Assembly (NCBI GenBank): GCA_015680685.1
Contig: MNCI01003893.1
Location: forward strand, 429,601 to 493,600
DNA: 64,000 nt
Direction of reading: 5' to 3'
From: Gnetum montanum
Taxonomy: Eukaryota > Streptophyta > Gnetopsida > Gnetales > Gnetaceae
This document shows positions 53,540 to 64,000 of the stretch, in pieces. Positions within the stretch are counted from its first letter, which is position 1. The number at the start of each line of letters is the position of its first letter. The notes below the pieces were generated by a model that saw only the letters and a program-made list of their open reading frames with translations, made no database searches and was not told the origin of the DNA. The position numbers and the translations under genes are program-made.

Positions 53540-54290
53540 AATAAGACCATGGGTTAGCAATCATTGTGTAACATGAAGCAATTGGGATACCTTTATCTCT
53601 TTAGGATAGTTAGACTTGGCTAAGTTATGATTATGGATGATTTAATTACTTTAATCATTATTTTATTTATGTGTTATTGTTAATAAATCATCCCAGAGGT
53701 TGTTAAAAGGGTTAACTCTTGAAAGAAATTGATGTTTGTATATTGTTAAGCTTATTAACCCTTTGGGGAAGTTAGAAAAATTTTCAAAATTTTTTATCAA
53801 AAACCTTAAGGTTTGCTACCCTGACGATAAAGAGCTTACCTCCGGTAACTACAAGATCAAAGAACGAAGTGGTTTGAACAAATGATTGGGAAGTTACGGG
53901 CTCTAGAAGGTTTTGGGCTCTAAAAAATGGCAAAAAGTCCCCTTGTGTTATAAGGCAAATGACAAAAATTTCTAAGTTCATTGTGGTATATATAGGGTTT
54001 TTGGGTTGCATCAATGGGACCTCATCAATGTGGTTGGCTGCATCGACGAGGCCTCATCGATGCAGTTGTTGATCACCATAGACGACCATTGACTTTGGTC
54101 AAACTTGCAAAATACAAAGAGTTTTTGAATGAAATTGGGGTTAAATGAAAGCTCAAAAGGCCATGAATAGTATGAAAATATGAGAAGAGGGTGTTGGAGC
54201 TCATAAATTTGGAAAATGGAGAAAATTGATTCAGGGGGTGAATGAAATAAGACGTTAAGAAGCACTAAGTGGAATACACAATAGAATATG
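53540..54290 (-). repeat. LTR-like regulatory segment (segment C)
   Basis: On the minus strand, repeats of the type ATCGATGAGGCCTCGTCGAT (54040-54065) precede TATATATA (53987-53994), the same layout as U3 of LTR B. The rest does not align with LTR B. It could be a diverged 5' LTR of the element ending in LTR B, or an internal promoter. Confidence 0.35.
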
Positions 54291-54299
54291 CAAAAGATA

Positions 54300-55577
54300 G
54301 GATTGTAGCAATGTTTAAGGTAAGGAACCTAACTAACCAAACCAAGAGCTATGCAAGTGGGTCCTCCCTATAGTAAGCTCATGCCCTTGTTTCCCTTGCA
54401 TAAACTCAACTAAGAAGTTTGTGGACCCCATAGTTGATCAATGGTCATGAAAAGTTAAGGACCAATTGAAAAGAATCTATCCAAGAATTTAAACACATTA
54501 GACTAAGACATAGAGCATAACATAGAACCTGGCAGTGAGGTCAGCTATGGCAACATAGATGGATGAAGAAGAAGGTGGAATGGAATTCTAAATTGAGGTC
54601 ATAAGAAGTCCCTTGTGGAATTTGTGTTTAAAATGACTTAAGAAGATCCATCCTTAGTCCAGACCAAAACCAGCCACTTTCAGTAACTTCACATCACCAC
54701 TCTAAGACTAGTCCACCCACATGAGACATGAGAGTGCTTCTACAAAACAACCATCATTTCATAAAGAGAAGAAAAGAGAGAAGTGGGAAGTGAGAGAGGG
54801 CCTTAGTTAGAGGGGACCATTTGTGCATGGGTGCATGTCTTTCTAGTCTCATAACTAGTGCTTGTAGCCCATTTATTTGTCTAAGGGGTATGCTTTCAAT
54901 TCCTATTGTTTTTTTTTTTTTGAATTTTTTTGGATGGGAACCACAACATGCAAAGACTTTATTTGACTTCCTATTAGTGGTTGAAATGAAATGGTAAGAA
55001 GTCCATGAAAAACACTCAAGCACTCAAGCAAGTAGAAGAGTACAAAGAGTATTAAGTCCCCTTGAAGTCACATCCTTTACAAACCTTTGATTCCTTCCTA
55101 ATTCCAAAACTACCAAGTTCACCAATTGATTGAAAGTTTCTTTAATGAAAGGGACCTCAAATTCCTAGAATAAGGAAACCCATAGAGTTTATTGGATGGG
55201 CAGATGACATGGACTCACTACCTGTTCCATGAAAAATAAACCACATCATAGTCATCACACATCATAATTCAAAAATAAAAACTAGACATCAAGAATCACA
55301 ACATTAAGCACAAATCATCATTAGTAAACAACAATAGCAGCACTATGTCTTGTGGCAATAAAGCAATTTTATTAGCAAAAATGAGAAAATATCACACTTG
55401 AATAAAAAAAAAATAAATTATACAAGAAAGTATAAAAAAATCAAGAAAGGCTCAAAGGTAATAACAATGGTGTAAAATTAGAAAAATCTAAGTATCAAAA
55501 ATTTGTAAAATAAATAATTTTTCGAAATCAAAAATGTAAAAAAAAAAAGGAGAAAAACTGAGAAGCCATATGGATTG
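54300..55577 (-). mobile_element. 3' spacer of gypsy element D
   Basis: Minus-strand sequence downstream of the integrase. It shares ordered blocks with the spacer of element A: CCCTCTAACTAAGG, GTGACTTCAAGGGGA and AGTGAGTCCA. No ORF is seen. Confidence 0.65.
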
Positions 55578-55931
55578 TTAGCACATATGACCATCTCCCC
55601 CACAACTGAGTTGGAAGGAGGAGATCTGAAAAATGGAACGTGGTTGTCCATCCGCCGAGGTGGTAATTGCACTAGCTTGTTTTGGTTCGAGGAAAGGTTT
55701 TACTTGTTGGATGTTGATCAAGTACCTTTTATTTGGGCTTTTAAGCTTGTATATCAACATGGACCCTAAGGAAAAGGTTTTATCAATTATATAAGGTCCC
55801 TCCCACAATGTTTGAAATTTTTCCTTCTGGGATACATGTGTGGGGTTCCAATAGAGAGCCTTATCTCCTAGTTGAAGTTTTACTTTTCTTATTCTGAGGT
55901 CATGACATTTCTTGTTGAATGCCTTATGCAT
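55578..55931 (-). pseudogene. Integrase C-terminal part (element D)
   Basis: FNKKCHDLRIRKVKLQLGDK, YWNPTHV and FQTLWEGPYII match element A at 41-448. Confidence 0.85.
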
Positions 55932-56159
55932 CTAGTTCAAAGATAGGGCCACTAATTAGTTCTCATCTAGCACATTTAGGTTGATTAATCTTTCTTTCTA
56001 TGCTAGACTTAGGTCAAGATTTAGGTTATAGGCTATTGAGAGTGTACGAAGCTTGGATTGAATTGGGAGCATTGGAAGTTTTTCATGCACTAACTCGTAG
56101 GGAGAGTAGCCAATAGGAAGTTTCCATGTTGAATGGTAAGCCTAGAGGACATCATTAAG

Positions 56160-56589
56160 TTTTGTACTCCAATATTTCCTATATTTGCTAATGGTTCGTG
56201 TAATTTTTTGTGATCTCCCGATTGGTTACCTTTGCTTGACTATTGGCTTGGGGGTGGTAAGGTGTTATTAATTTATGTTCAACCCCCAAGCGTTGCATTA
56301 GCTTTCTAAAAGTGACACCTATGAAATGAGTTCCATTGTTAGAAATTAGTGAATGTGGCAACCCAAACCTATTTACAATATTCTATTATATAAATCTAGC
56401 AACAATAGATGATGTACAATCAATGAAAACTACTACTTCTACCCATTTTGTGTAGTAGTCGATTGCTACAATAATATATGCCTTTTCATTAGACATGGGT
56501 GTGATGGAACCTATGCAGTTAACATCCCATATGTTAAAATGTTCTAGTGGTTGAATCCACTGCTGAGGACCTTTCATGCAAGAGGTCAT
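56160..56589 (-). pseudogene. Integrase core (element D), catalytic residues changed
   Basis: IVAIDYYTKWVE (56437-56475) holds the first catalytic Asp. The second block reads SNNGTHF instead of SDNGTHF, and the Glu block reads SQAKVTNREI instead of GQAEVSNREI. Both changes remove catalytic residues. Confidence 0.8.
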
Positions 56590-56628
56590 CCACCCATCTC
56601 ATTGACAATGTTCGCAAGATTAGACAAA

Positions 56629-56886
56629 CTAGTGGGCATCCCTAAAAATTGTAGGCCAATAGTATCCTCTTAGTAGGATTTTTATGGTTGTGCATCTCCC
56701 TGCATAGTGGCCTCCACACAGCCCTTCATGAGCATCCTGAAGAATGCATAGTTGATCTTTGTCAAGGACACACCAACGAATCAAGCATTCAACACATGCC
56801 TTGTAAAGGTGTTCATTGATTTTCATGAAATATTTAGCCCAATGGAGAAATTGTTGCCTCTTTCTAAATTCAATATCTTGTGGCAC
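56629..56886 (-). pseudogene. Integrase zinc-binding H2C2 part (element D)
   Basis: DAHEGLCGGHYAGRCTTIKI and LLRGYYWPTIFRDAH match the H2C2 region before the core. A stop lies between this and the core. Confidence 0.8.
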
Positions 56887-56999
56887 CTTTTGAGTGAGAA
56901 GATAGGTGAGGATACCATTAAACTAGGTTATTCTTATGGGTGTTTGATCATTTAGTGCTCCTATAAAGAGGGGTTTGTCTAGAAACTAGTCAGAAAGCA

Positions 57000-57420
57000 G
57001 GCTCTCCTCCTCTTTTAAGTGAAAGAGGTGGTCAACGACCATATTTTTGGTCCCTTTTCAATCTACCATCATGAGATCAAGATCTTGTAAGATCACAAGC
57101 CACCATATGATACGAGGGCTCACCAGTAGCTTATTCATGAGGAAGCAGATTGCACTATGGTCCATGTGCACAAATACTTTGTAGCTAAGGACATAGTGCC
57201 TAAACTTTTCAAGAGCCTACACCATGGCCATTAGTTCTTTCTCTGTGGTGGTGTAAGTTAACTATGCCCCCATAGTACTTCGACTTGTGTAGTGGATGTA
57301 GTATGGGTGTTTCTTATCATCCATTTGCATGAGCACTACTCACAAGGCATAGTTAGATGCATCTATTAGATGTGGAAGGGTCTAGACCAATCTGGTGCTT
57401 GTAAGATTGGTGTTTCTATG
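57000..57420 (-). pseudogene. RNase H (element D)
   Basis: YALGVVLMQMDDKKHPYYIH, YTTTEKELMAMV, VFVHMDHSAICFLMNKLLV and GTKNMVVDHLFHL follow the gypsy RNase H order, with stops. Confidence 0.8.
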
Positions 57421-57759
57421 AGTTTCTCCTTTAACTATTGGAATGCATGTTCACATTCCTTAGCTTAGATGAAAGGTGCATGTTTCTTTGTAAGCTCTAC
57501 CAATGGATTTGCAATCTTAGAGAATTTCTCAATAAATCACCAGTAGTAGCCATTGTGTCCAAGGAATGACTAAACATCTTTAACAATTTTTAGTTGGTGG
57601 GTTATTCCTTAGATGGCCCTTATCTTTTCTAGGTCTATCTCAATCCTTACTTGAGTGATTCTATGCCCCAATACAATGCCTTCTTGGACCATGAGATGGC
57701 TCTTTTGCTAATTAAGCTATAGATTTGTTTCAATACATCTCTTTAATACTTGCTCAAGG

Positions 57760-58520
57760 TGGTCTAAGGCTTACTCAAATGTAGCTCCATAGGTGGAGAA
57801 GTCATCCATGAATACTTCCACACCACTACCGATCTACTGCTAGAAGATGCTAAGGACCAAGCATTGAAATGTTGCAAGGGCATTGCACAAACCAAATGGC
57901 ATCTTACAATATGCAAAAGTTCCCCGAGGACTTATGAATGTTATCTTGGCCTGAACTTCTGGTGTAATTTGGGTTTTGTTATAACCACTATAACCATCCA
58001 AGAAGCTATAATAATAATGCTTGGATATGGTGTCCAACACTTGATCCACAAATGGCAATGGAAAATGATCTTTAAATGTTTCCATATTCAATAGCCTGAA
58101 GTCGATGTAGACCCACCATTTGCCATATTTCTTCTACAAAATTATGAATGGGCTATTTCACTCACTATCCACAATAAGATAGATGAACCCTACCTTGAGG
58201 AGTTATTCAATTTCCTCCTTGACGATCTACTTCAATTTGGGGTTTAGCCACCTTTGCGGTTACCTTCTTGGCTTCATGGCCAAGTCAATGTAAATGCGAT
58301 GCTAGCATATCCTTGGATCGATTCCTGTTAGCTCAGGATATGACCAAGAAAAAGATGTTGGCCATTTGTTAACCACCTTTAACAACTTTTCTTTTTGTTC
58401 AGAAGAAAGTTTGTCATTAATTATGATCGGTTTACCATTATTTAAAAATGCATATTCCATGCCGGTTGGTAAATTTTTTAGCTTTAGGGGCTCTTGTTTG
58501 AAGTTATTAGGGATTTCCAA
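57760..58520 (-). pseudogene. Reverse transcriptase (element D)
   Basis: KDHFPLPFVDQVLD, YYYSFLDGYSGYN, FAYCKMPFGLCNALATFQ (57840-58091) and VFMDDFSTYG, an FMDD-type active site near 57785-57815. A leading part at 58302-58520 (LSSEQKEKLLKVVNKW) is in place. Confidence 0.85.
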
Positions 58521-58775
58521 ATCTCCCTAATAGGTATCATCATCTTCATTAGAGAGTTGCAAATGAAATTTTTAAAGTTTATCCATGCCTTCAACATAAG
58601 AAAATGTTAGGCTCTCAGTTGGTTCCATGCATAATGTGCTACTATCTGAGTCAGCTATCAACCACTAGGTACCCTCCTATTTTGTGGTTGTTATGTATAA
58701 ATACCTTTGAATATTGATTTCTTGTGCACACTAATTACATGCTTTAATGTATGTACTTTTGATGGACCAAATCTT

Positions 58776-59170
58776 TTACACGTAATTGCACCCATTATCG
58801 CTATACGTGATGCATGGAATACACTTTTTCTCTATCTTGCCCAAATCATTTTCTTTGGATATTTCCAGAGAGAGGTCCCTTATGCCCATACATGCATCAA
58901 CCATGCTTAACCAAGCTCTTTTCGTGATGATGAGGAAGTCACTTTTGTAGTTTTCAACCTTGATCACCAGAAATTTAGTAAGATAGGATCACCCACAAAC
59001 TATGGTCACAATGTCCTCTACTAATCCCAGAGGGATAGTAATTGACTAATCTGCCAATTCTAGATAGATGTTGCTCTTATTAAGAGGTGGTAGGCTCCAT
59101 ACCTTGTACATGTCATGGGAGATGAGGGTAACTCCAAAACTAGAGTCAAGAAGAGCCTTACATGGTGTAG
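58776..59170 (-). pseudogene. Aspartic protease region (element D)
   Basis: ALLDSSFGVTLISHDMYKVW resembles the Athila-type D-x-G-A/S protease start, and LELADQSITIPLGLVEDIV the following strand. The DSGA-type active site reads DSSF. Confidence 0.55.
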
Positions 59171-59199
59171 TGACTAGAAACATCAAAGCCTTCTAGAGG

Positions 59200-59720
59200 C
59201 AGTTCTACATGACTACGCTGACTATGCTCTAGAGCGTAGTTCCAAGAGTTTTCTAAAAGATGAGGTCCAACATAGACTACACTGACTACACTCTGGAGCA
59301 TAGTCCTAGCAGGGAAAGTGTAGCCTTGACACTTAGAGAAAATCTGGCAAAACTAATGTCTTTGTGTAGCCTATGCTAACTATGCTCTCGAGCATAGTAG
59401 GGAGCATAGCCTTAGAAGTTAGAAAATATACCAAACTATTTCTTCCATCCCAAGCCAACTTGACAACTTCTGGCTTGACACTTAGGCAAATTTGCAAAAC
59501 AGGCCATTTTTGTGCTGACTACACTTTAGAGCGTAGTCCCAGTAGAGAGAGCGTAGTTAGGGCACTTAGAAACTTTTGCAGCTGCCATCAACACTTAGAA
59601 AAATCTTGTAAGCCTAGGCTGTCTATGTCAACTATGCTGATTATGGTTTGGAGCATAGTCCCAGTAGGGGGGAGTGTAGTCTCAACACTTAGAAAAAATT
59701 TGCTAAGTTTTGACACTTAG
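59200..59720. repeat. Minisatellite of imperfect palindromes
   Basis: About five copies of a 20-24-bp palindromic core of the type ACTATGCTCTAGAGCGTAGT (59218, 59283, 59377, 59517, 59636). They are separated by 60-140 bp of related filler with CACTTAGAAAAA and CCCAGTAG/GGGAG. It lies just upstream of the element D protease. Confidence 0.75.
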
Positions 59721-61260
59721 ACAAATCTGCAGTCAAGACCTGGGAGCCCAAACTTGGTGGTGTTTCATTAGCCCCTCTTTGTTGACATCTAGAGGAGTGG
59801 CCCAAGAGACATTAACAAAGAATGTAAAACACCACAACAGGCTTGGCACCAACATTGCTCATTAGTACCCAACTAGATACCATGCTCAAGAGTTCTAAGG
59901 GTAATGGTATGTTGGAGATAATTGGTGTAGGGAATGCATTAAGGGATAACAAAGGAATGAAATACAAACAATGTGATACTACAAGGTGTGGCATTAGGAT
60001 GGCTTGTCACCAAAATGGTAACCTCTCATTGGAGTGCTTGTGAGAGAGTCAACATCCAGGGCACGAAAAGGGCTTGCCCCTAAAATTAAGATCTTTCGTC
60101 GGAGTGCTTATGAGAAGGTCAATGCAAATTTAGGGTTGGACAAGTTACAAAATTGGAGCTTTGCTAATTTTTCTTAAGGATATCTTTTGCCCCATTCTTC
60201 TTTGCTCCTTTTTTTTTGCATTTTTTGCTTTTTGACTACATGGCAAACCTGCTTTGGGTTTTGACATTGTGAGATGCTAACTACAGGATGCTTCTCATCA
60301 GGTGGGCTACATGCCACCTAATGGGCTTTTCTTTAGTACAACCATCTTGCATCTGTAGGATAGGTGTTTCCTCCCTAGGATGAGTTGCGCTACATCCTCT
60401 TGGGCTTTGACCAACCCATAGAGGCTCCCCACGGGACAAGTTGCATTATGTCTGCTATGGGTTCTACGATTGACGTAAAGAGGGTGCCATGTGCATCAGA
60501 GGAGTTGCAAGCTCAATGATGTAGGGGAAAGCAAGGAAATGCAAAGTAAAGGGGGGTGAATGCAAGTAAGCTATGGCAAGGTAATAGAAATGTGCACTCT
60601 TGAGTGGTTTAGCTAGTCCAACCATGCACATCAGAGCAATGTGGTGACTTGCCACTACAATAAGATGCATCTTTGCACGACTGCCTCCAAGGCTTTGTCC
60701 TACAAATAAAATGCAGAGAAAATAAGAAATAGTCACACAACATGAGATGAGAGTAAACTACTGGATGCAAGGATGTTGCAAGTACTGCAAAAGCTGGACT
60801 AGTTGCAAGAGCTTGAAGAGCTAGTGTAGGAAACCTAGTGCAAGAGCCGGAGCGAGAAGGCTACAAAAGCTCCAGCAGCCACACCGGTGGTGAGTGCCCG
60901 AGCAATGGCAAGAGCCTAAAAGAGCCAATGAGGAGATGTGAGCTATAATGCTACCATTGCTCCAAAGGGTTGTGCTGACAATCAGATCTCTAAGCAATAA
61001 TGAAATGCCCAAGGTCGGTAATGCTACAGGTGCAACCTAGAGTTGGTAGCACTGGCAACCATGGCAAGAGCTCTGGAAGCTTAGCAAAATGCCCACAAAT
61101 GTTTCTAGAAGATCAGCAAAATACTAGAAGGTGGTAACATTGCAAATGTTCTAGAGGCCTTTTCTAATGATCGAAAATTCATTCTAGAACTGTAGTATTG
61201 CTGCCCCACCCACAAGATGTGGGCCGATGGTGTTGAGTTGGAAGTATTATTGCTTGCTTG
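59721..61260. other. Boundary region between elements D and E
   Basis: No protein domain is recognised. Two related segments (GGCTTGTCACCAAAATGGTA... and GGGCTTGCCCCTAAAATTAA..., each ending GGAGTGCTTRTGAGA) lie at 60000-60125. It probably contains the 3' end or LTR of element E and decayed gag of element D. Confidence 0.4.
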
Positions 61261-61269
61261 TTTGCAGAA

Positions 61270-61610
61270 TTATGTGTATTGAACTGCGAACCCAGTTTAA
61301 GGTCTTGGTAGAGCATATGCTTTGTTAGTTTAGGGTCCTAGCAAACCATGGACCCAGTTTAAGGTCCTGGTAAATCGTGATGTGCTAGTTTATAGTCCTA
61401 GCAGACTATTGTGTGTTGGTTTAACGTTGTAGCAGACGTTGGATGTTGTGCCAATTTAATGTCATAAACCAAGGACGAGCTGTGTTAGTTTAGCATCATA
61501 GCAGATAGTCTATGCCAGTTTATAGTCATAGAGACTATTTGTGTCAATTTATAGTCATAACGGACCCATCTTTGCCAGTTTATAGTCATAGCAGACTATT
61601 GCTCACCTTG
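61270..61610. repeat. Degenerate minisatellite, 30-45-bp unit
   Basis: About nine diverged units of the type GCCAGTTTATAGTCATAGCA followed by GACTAT. It lies directly downstream (minus strand) of the element E integrase. Confidence 0.8.
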
Positions 61611-61849
61611 CTTCGTAAAGATGTGACGTTGTGTCCTAGGCATAGTAAGGCTTTAGGTATGAGTGGTTCACCAGATTACCAAATTCATTGCCATCATGGT
61701 CAGCAAGCTTGAATGTCCCATTGTCATAAGCCTTGATGACCAGGAAAGACCCTTCCTAGTTGGCTGAGAATTTTTCCACAGGTTTATGAACAGCCTTGAG
61801 GACTAGGTCTGCTTTCCTAATTGAGTGTTGATGTTGATTGTGATGGTGT

Positions 61850-62500
61850 TTCTACTATTATGTTTGTTGGTACCACTCGATATGATCAAGTGTCAGCATG
61901 CACTCCCCTTCTATGGAGTCAAGGTTCATGGTTCTCAACTTGTCATTTTGTGCCTTGTCAATAAAGCTTAAGAGGATTACTTGGAGTAATAGGACCTACA
62001 ATTCAAGGGCCAAGATAGCTTCAAATCCATAAACCAAATTGTATGATGTCTTACATGTTGTAGTTCTTCATGTTGTGTGGTAGGCCCAGAGTTCATAGAT
62101 CAGTTGCTCATGCCATCGTCGTTTGCTACTGTTAAGCATCTTCTTTAGAAGATTGATGATGACCTTGTTTGTGGTCTCTGCTTGGCCATTTTCTTGCAGG
62201 TAGTAGGGTGATGAAAAGAAATGTTTGATTCTAAAGTGCTCATAAAAGGCTTTGGTCTTAGCACTACTAAACTGTGGCCTTGTTTGTGACTATGATCATG
62301 GATAAACCAAAATGGGTCACTATGTTGTCAAGTATGAATTTGTAGACCTACTACGATGTAGTCTTCCTACAGGGAATAGCTTCAACCCACTTCATAAAAT
62401 ACTCAGTTGTAGTTATAATGAAGCTATACCCTATGGAGGACGTAGGTGTGATAGGCCCTATGATGTCCAATCCCCAATGTTGGAACGGCCATGTGATCTA
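61850..62500 (-). pseudogene. Integrase core and C-terminal part (element E)
   Basis: GLDIIGPITPTSSIGYSFII and TEYFMKWVEAIPCRK (62355-62475) match the core. LWAYHTTRRTTTCKTSYNLV and YGFEAIL (about 62000-62095) match the downstream part. Broken by stops. Confidence 0.75.
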
Positions 62501-62800
62501 CATTGTGTGTAGCTCAATAGGTGGCACGTGCATTAAGTTACCATGTCGTTGACACATGTCACATGTCTTGACTTTGGAGATGCAATCACACTTCATGTAA
62601 GGCCAATAGTAGCCTAAGCATCTAATCTTTATCATCATTACCCTAGGTGCTATGTGGGCTCCGTAGAGTCCCTCATGGACTTGTTCAATGATCCCCTGTG
62701 CTTGGCTATCACTAACATAGGTCAATAGTACGTCATCGTAGGATTTGTAGCATAGTGTGCTATCATCCACGATGACATAGTGCGACGATCATTTGTGCAC
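62498..62800 (-). pseudogene. Integrase zinc-binding H2C2 part (element E)
   Basis: VHEGLYGAHIAPRVMMIKI, LGYYWPYMKCDC and KTCDMCQRHGNLMHVPP give the H2C2 motif and linker. Confidence 0.85.
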
Positions 62801-63099
62801 TACATCCTTTTGGGCAATGGTTAGATGCTACGGAGGTTCACCCTATAGAAGGTACGCTTTAATGTCTTCGTACCACTCTGCAACATCAACTATGCTAACT
62901 ATGGTTATAGATGCAATATCAATTGTTTGCATGATAGGCACAGTGTAGTTCGCCACTAAGTTGGGCAAGGCATGAAACATGTTAGGTGTAATACTTAAGG
63001 CTAACATTTCTAAGGCATCAGCAATGGCATTTTTGTTGTAGGGGATATGCTAAACATCCGTAGTTGTAAATTGCTTGAGTAAGTGCTTCACCAGGTCAC

Positions 63100-63400
63100 A
63101 ATAAGGTTACAAGTATTGAGCTCTACAAGCATAAACTTCTGTGACTTAGTTGACAACCAATTGCAAGTCACCTCATATCACTAGGTTTTGTATTCTTAGG
63201 TCGCGAGCCACTAACATACCCCGAAGGAGACCTTCATACTCTACTACATTATTAGTGCATGAAAATGCGAAATGATACGCGAAGGGTGGGAAGTCCCCAG
63301 AAGGGAACATGATAATAATAGCGGCACTACCCCCTTAAGAGGTTGAAGCACCATGGAAGTGTAAGAGTGCCTCAACGTTGTCGGGCACTTGGCTTATGCT
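63100..63400 (-). pseudogene. Archaeal-type RNase H-like domain (element E)
   Basis: AAIIIMFPSGDFPPFAYHFA, CTNNVVEYEGLLRGMLVARD and DLQLVVNQVTEVYACR follow the TNNxAEYEAL / DSxLVxNQ pattern. The DS site reads DL. Confidence 0.75.
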
Positions 63401-63559
63401 AGTGACATGCTCATCTAGAAATTCCAGATCTGTCATTGCTTAATCATTGATTAGGGAAGTCATAAGTTGTGTAGCTATTTCTTGACCTCTTGTTAATGCT
63501 TGTGCAATGTAATGCAATTCAAAATTTGTAGTTATTGCTTTCCAACATGCAATGTGACT

Positions 63560-63900
63560 ACTCTTGTAGATATTCATTGTAATGGCTCAAAGTACATTGC
63601 TCTTGTAGATGATGTTGACTTGGTTACGGAAAAGATAATGCCTTCACTTCTTAAGTGCAAAGACTAAGGCAAGGAAATTCTTTTCCACATCATTATACTT
63701 TGCTTCATAGGCCACTAATGCATGGCTTAGGTAGCATACTAGGACCTCAATGCCATTGTCTTGCTTTTGGCAAACCAAAGAAGCGAGGATATGTCAAAGG
63801 TAGCAAGGTAGATCTAGAATGGTTTATCTTCTTACAAAGGGTAGACCATTGGAAGTTGAGCTAGCTCCTACTAAGGTTTTGAAATGCCTTTTGGCATTGG
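63560..63900 (-). pseudogene. Reverse-transcriptase-linked RNase H (element E), partial
   Basis: LVCYLSHALVAYEAKYNDVE and KNFLALVFALKK match the region after reverse transcriptase (family YVSKALxGAExxYxxxEKxxLALV). The reverse transcriptase itself lies outside the window. Confidence 0.65.
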
Positions 63901-64000
63901 GTTGTGTTGGGAACATTTGGGACGCGACCGCCAACGAGTGTCCTCGAACAAGATTTAGGTGCTTGCTGGTCTCTGGCAACACCAAGGTCCAGATACCTCC

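Larger units (their letters stand above)
55578..59170 (-). mobile_element. Athila-like Ty3/gypsy pol region (element D)
   Basis: Minus-strand pol in gypsy order: protease, reverse transcriptase, RNase H, integrase. All parts are broken by stops. The wording of the motifs (TYTTTEKELMAMV, YIIVAIDYYTKWVE, LRGYYWPTIF) is closest to the Athila side of the plant Athila/Tat group. It continues left into the 3' spacer. Gag was not recognised. Confidence 0.85.
61740..64000 (-). mobile_element. Tat-like Ty3/gypsy pol region (element E), partial
   Basis: Minus-strand pol running off the right edge of the window. From right to left: RNase H, a second archaeal-type RNase H-like domain, integrase H2C2, integrase core and C-terminal part. 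The extra RNase H-like domain is typical of the Tat lineage of plant gypsy elements. Stops interrupt it. Confidence 0.8.

Noticed and set aside
53540-54290. Firm 5' LTR partner of LTR B
   Set aside because: Only the U3-like repeats and TATA layout are shared; the remaining sequence does not align, so I kept it as a tentative regulatory segment.
59200-59720. CRISPR-like array
   Set aside because: Spacers are related filler rather than unique sequence, units are strongly diverged, and the context is a plant retroelement.

Overview
This is a plant nuclear DNA window. It holds two spliced housekeeping genes inside a thick layer of old transposable elements. Introns of up to 9.9 kb filled with LINE, copia, gypsy and SINE debris, and almost no intact element ORFs, suggest a large, slowly purged genome such as a gymnosperm. 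The species is inferred, not shown. There is no prokaryotic organisation, CRISPR array or rRNA.

Gene 1 (+, 7339-36623) is an RluA-type RNA pseudouridine synthase. It has an N-terminal S4-like RNA-binding region, the catalytic HRLDRLVSG motif and the GRTHQ/IRVHLQ motif. I rebuilt 13 exons by reading-frame continuity and GT/AG borders (426 codons plus stop). Gene 2 (-, 38967-43417) is chloroplast TatC, the multi-spanning subunit of the thylakoid twin-arginine translocase. It has 4 exons (361 codons plus stop), including a transit-peptide exon. The two genes are convergent, about 2.3 kb apart, and that spacer carries a 110-bp tandem duplication.

Layout: 1-3195, the 3' end of a Ty3/gypsy element (integrase C-terminus, long 3' spacer, LTR A). 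3.9-5.9 kb, a decayed antisense L1-type LINE. 7.3-36.6 kb, the synthase gene. Its intron 4 carries an antisense copia gag remnant and a near full-length LINE (10756-16820) bounded by a 16-bp target-site duplication. Its intron 5 carries a gypsy gag fragment. Its intron 7 carries a decayed copia element that is itself interrupted by a 5'-truncated antisense LINE of the same family as the intron 4 copy. 39-43.4 kb, TATC. 44.3-45.8 kb, a second, non-L1-like LINE. 45.8-49.5 kb, SINE-like copies in AT-rich DNA. 49.5-64 kb, minus-strand LTR retrotransposons: LTR B, a 3-kb segment with an unfamiliar ORF, an Athila-like pol (55.6-59.2 kb) and a Tat-like pol with two RNase H-like domains (61.7-64 kb). 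Two unusual minisatellites lie between the two pol regions.

No new cellular system is evident. The least explained items are the palindromic minisatellite at 59.2-59.7 kb, the extra ORF segment between pol and 3' LTR at 50.4-54.3 kb, the unusual LINE at 44.4 kb, and two tRNA-derived SINE-like families. All alignments were made by eye.
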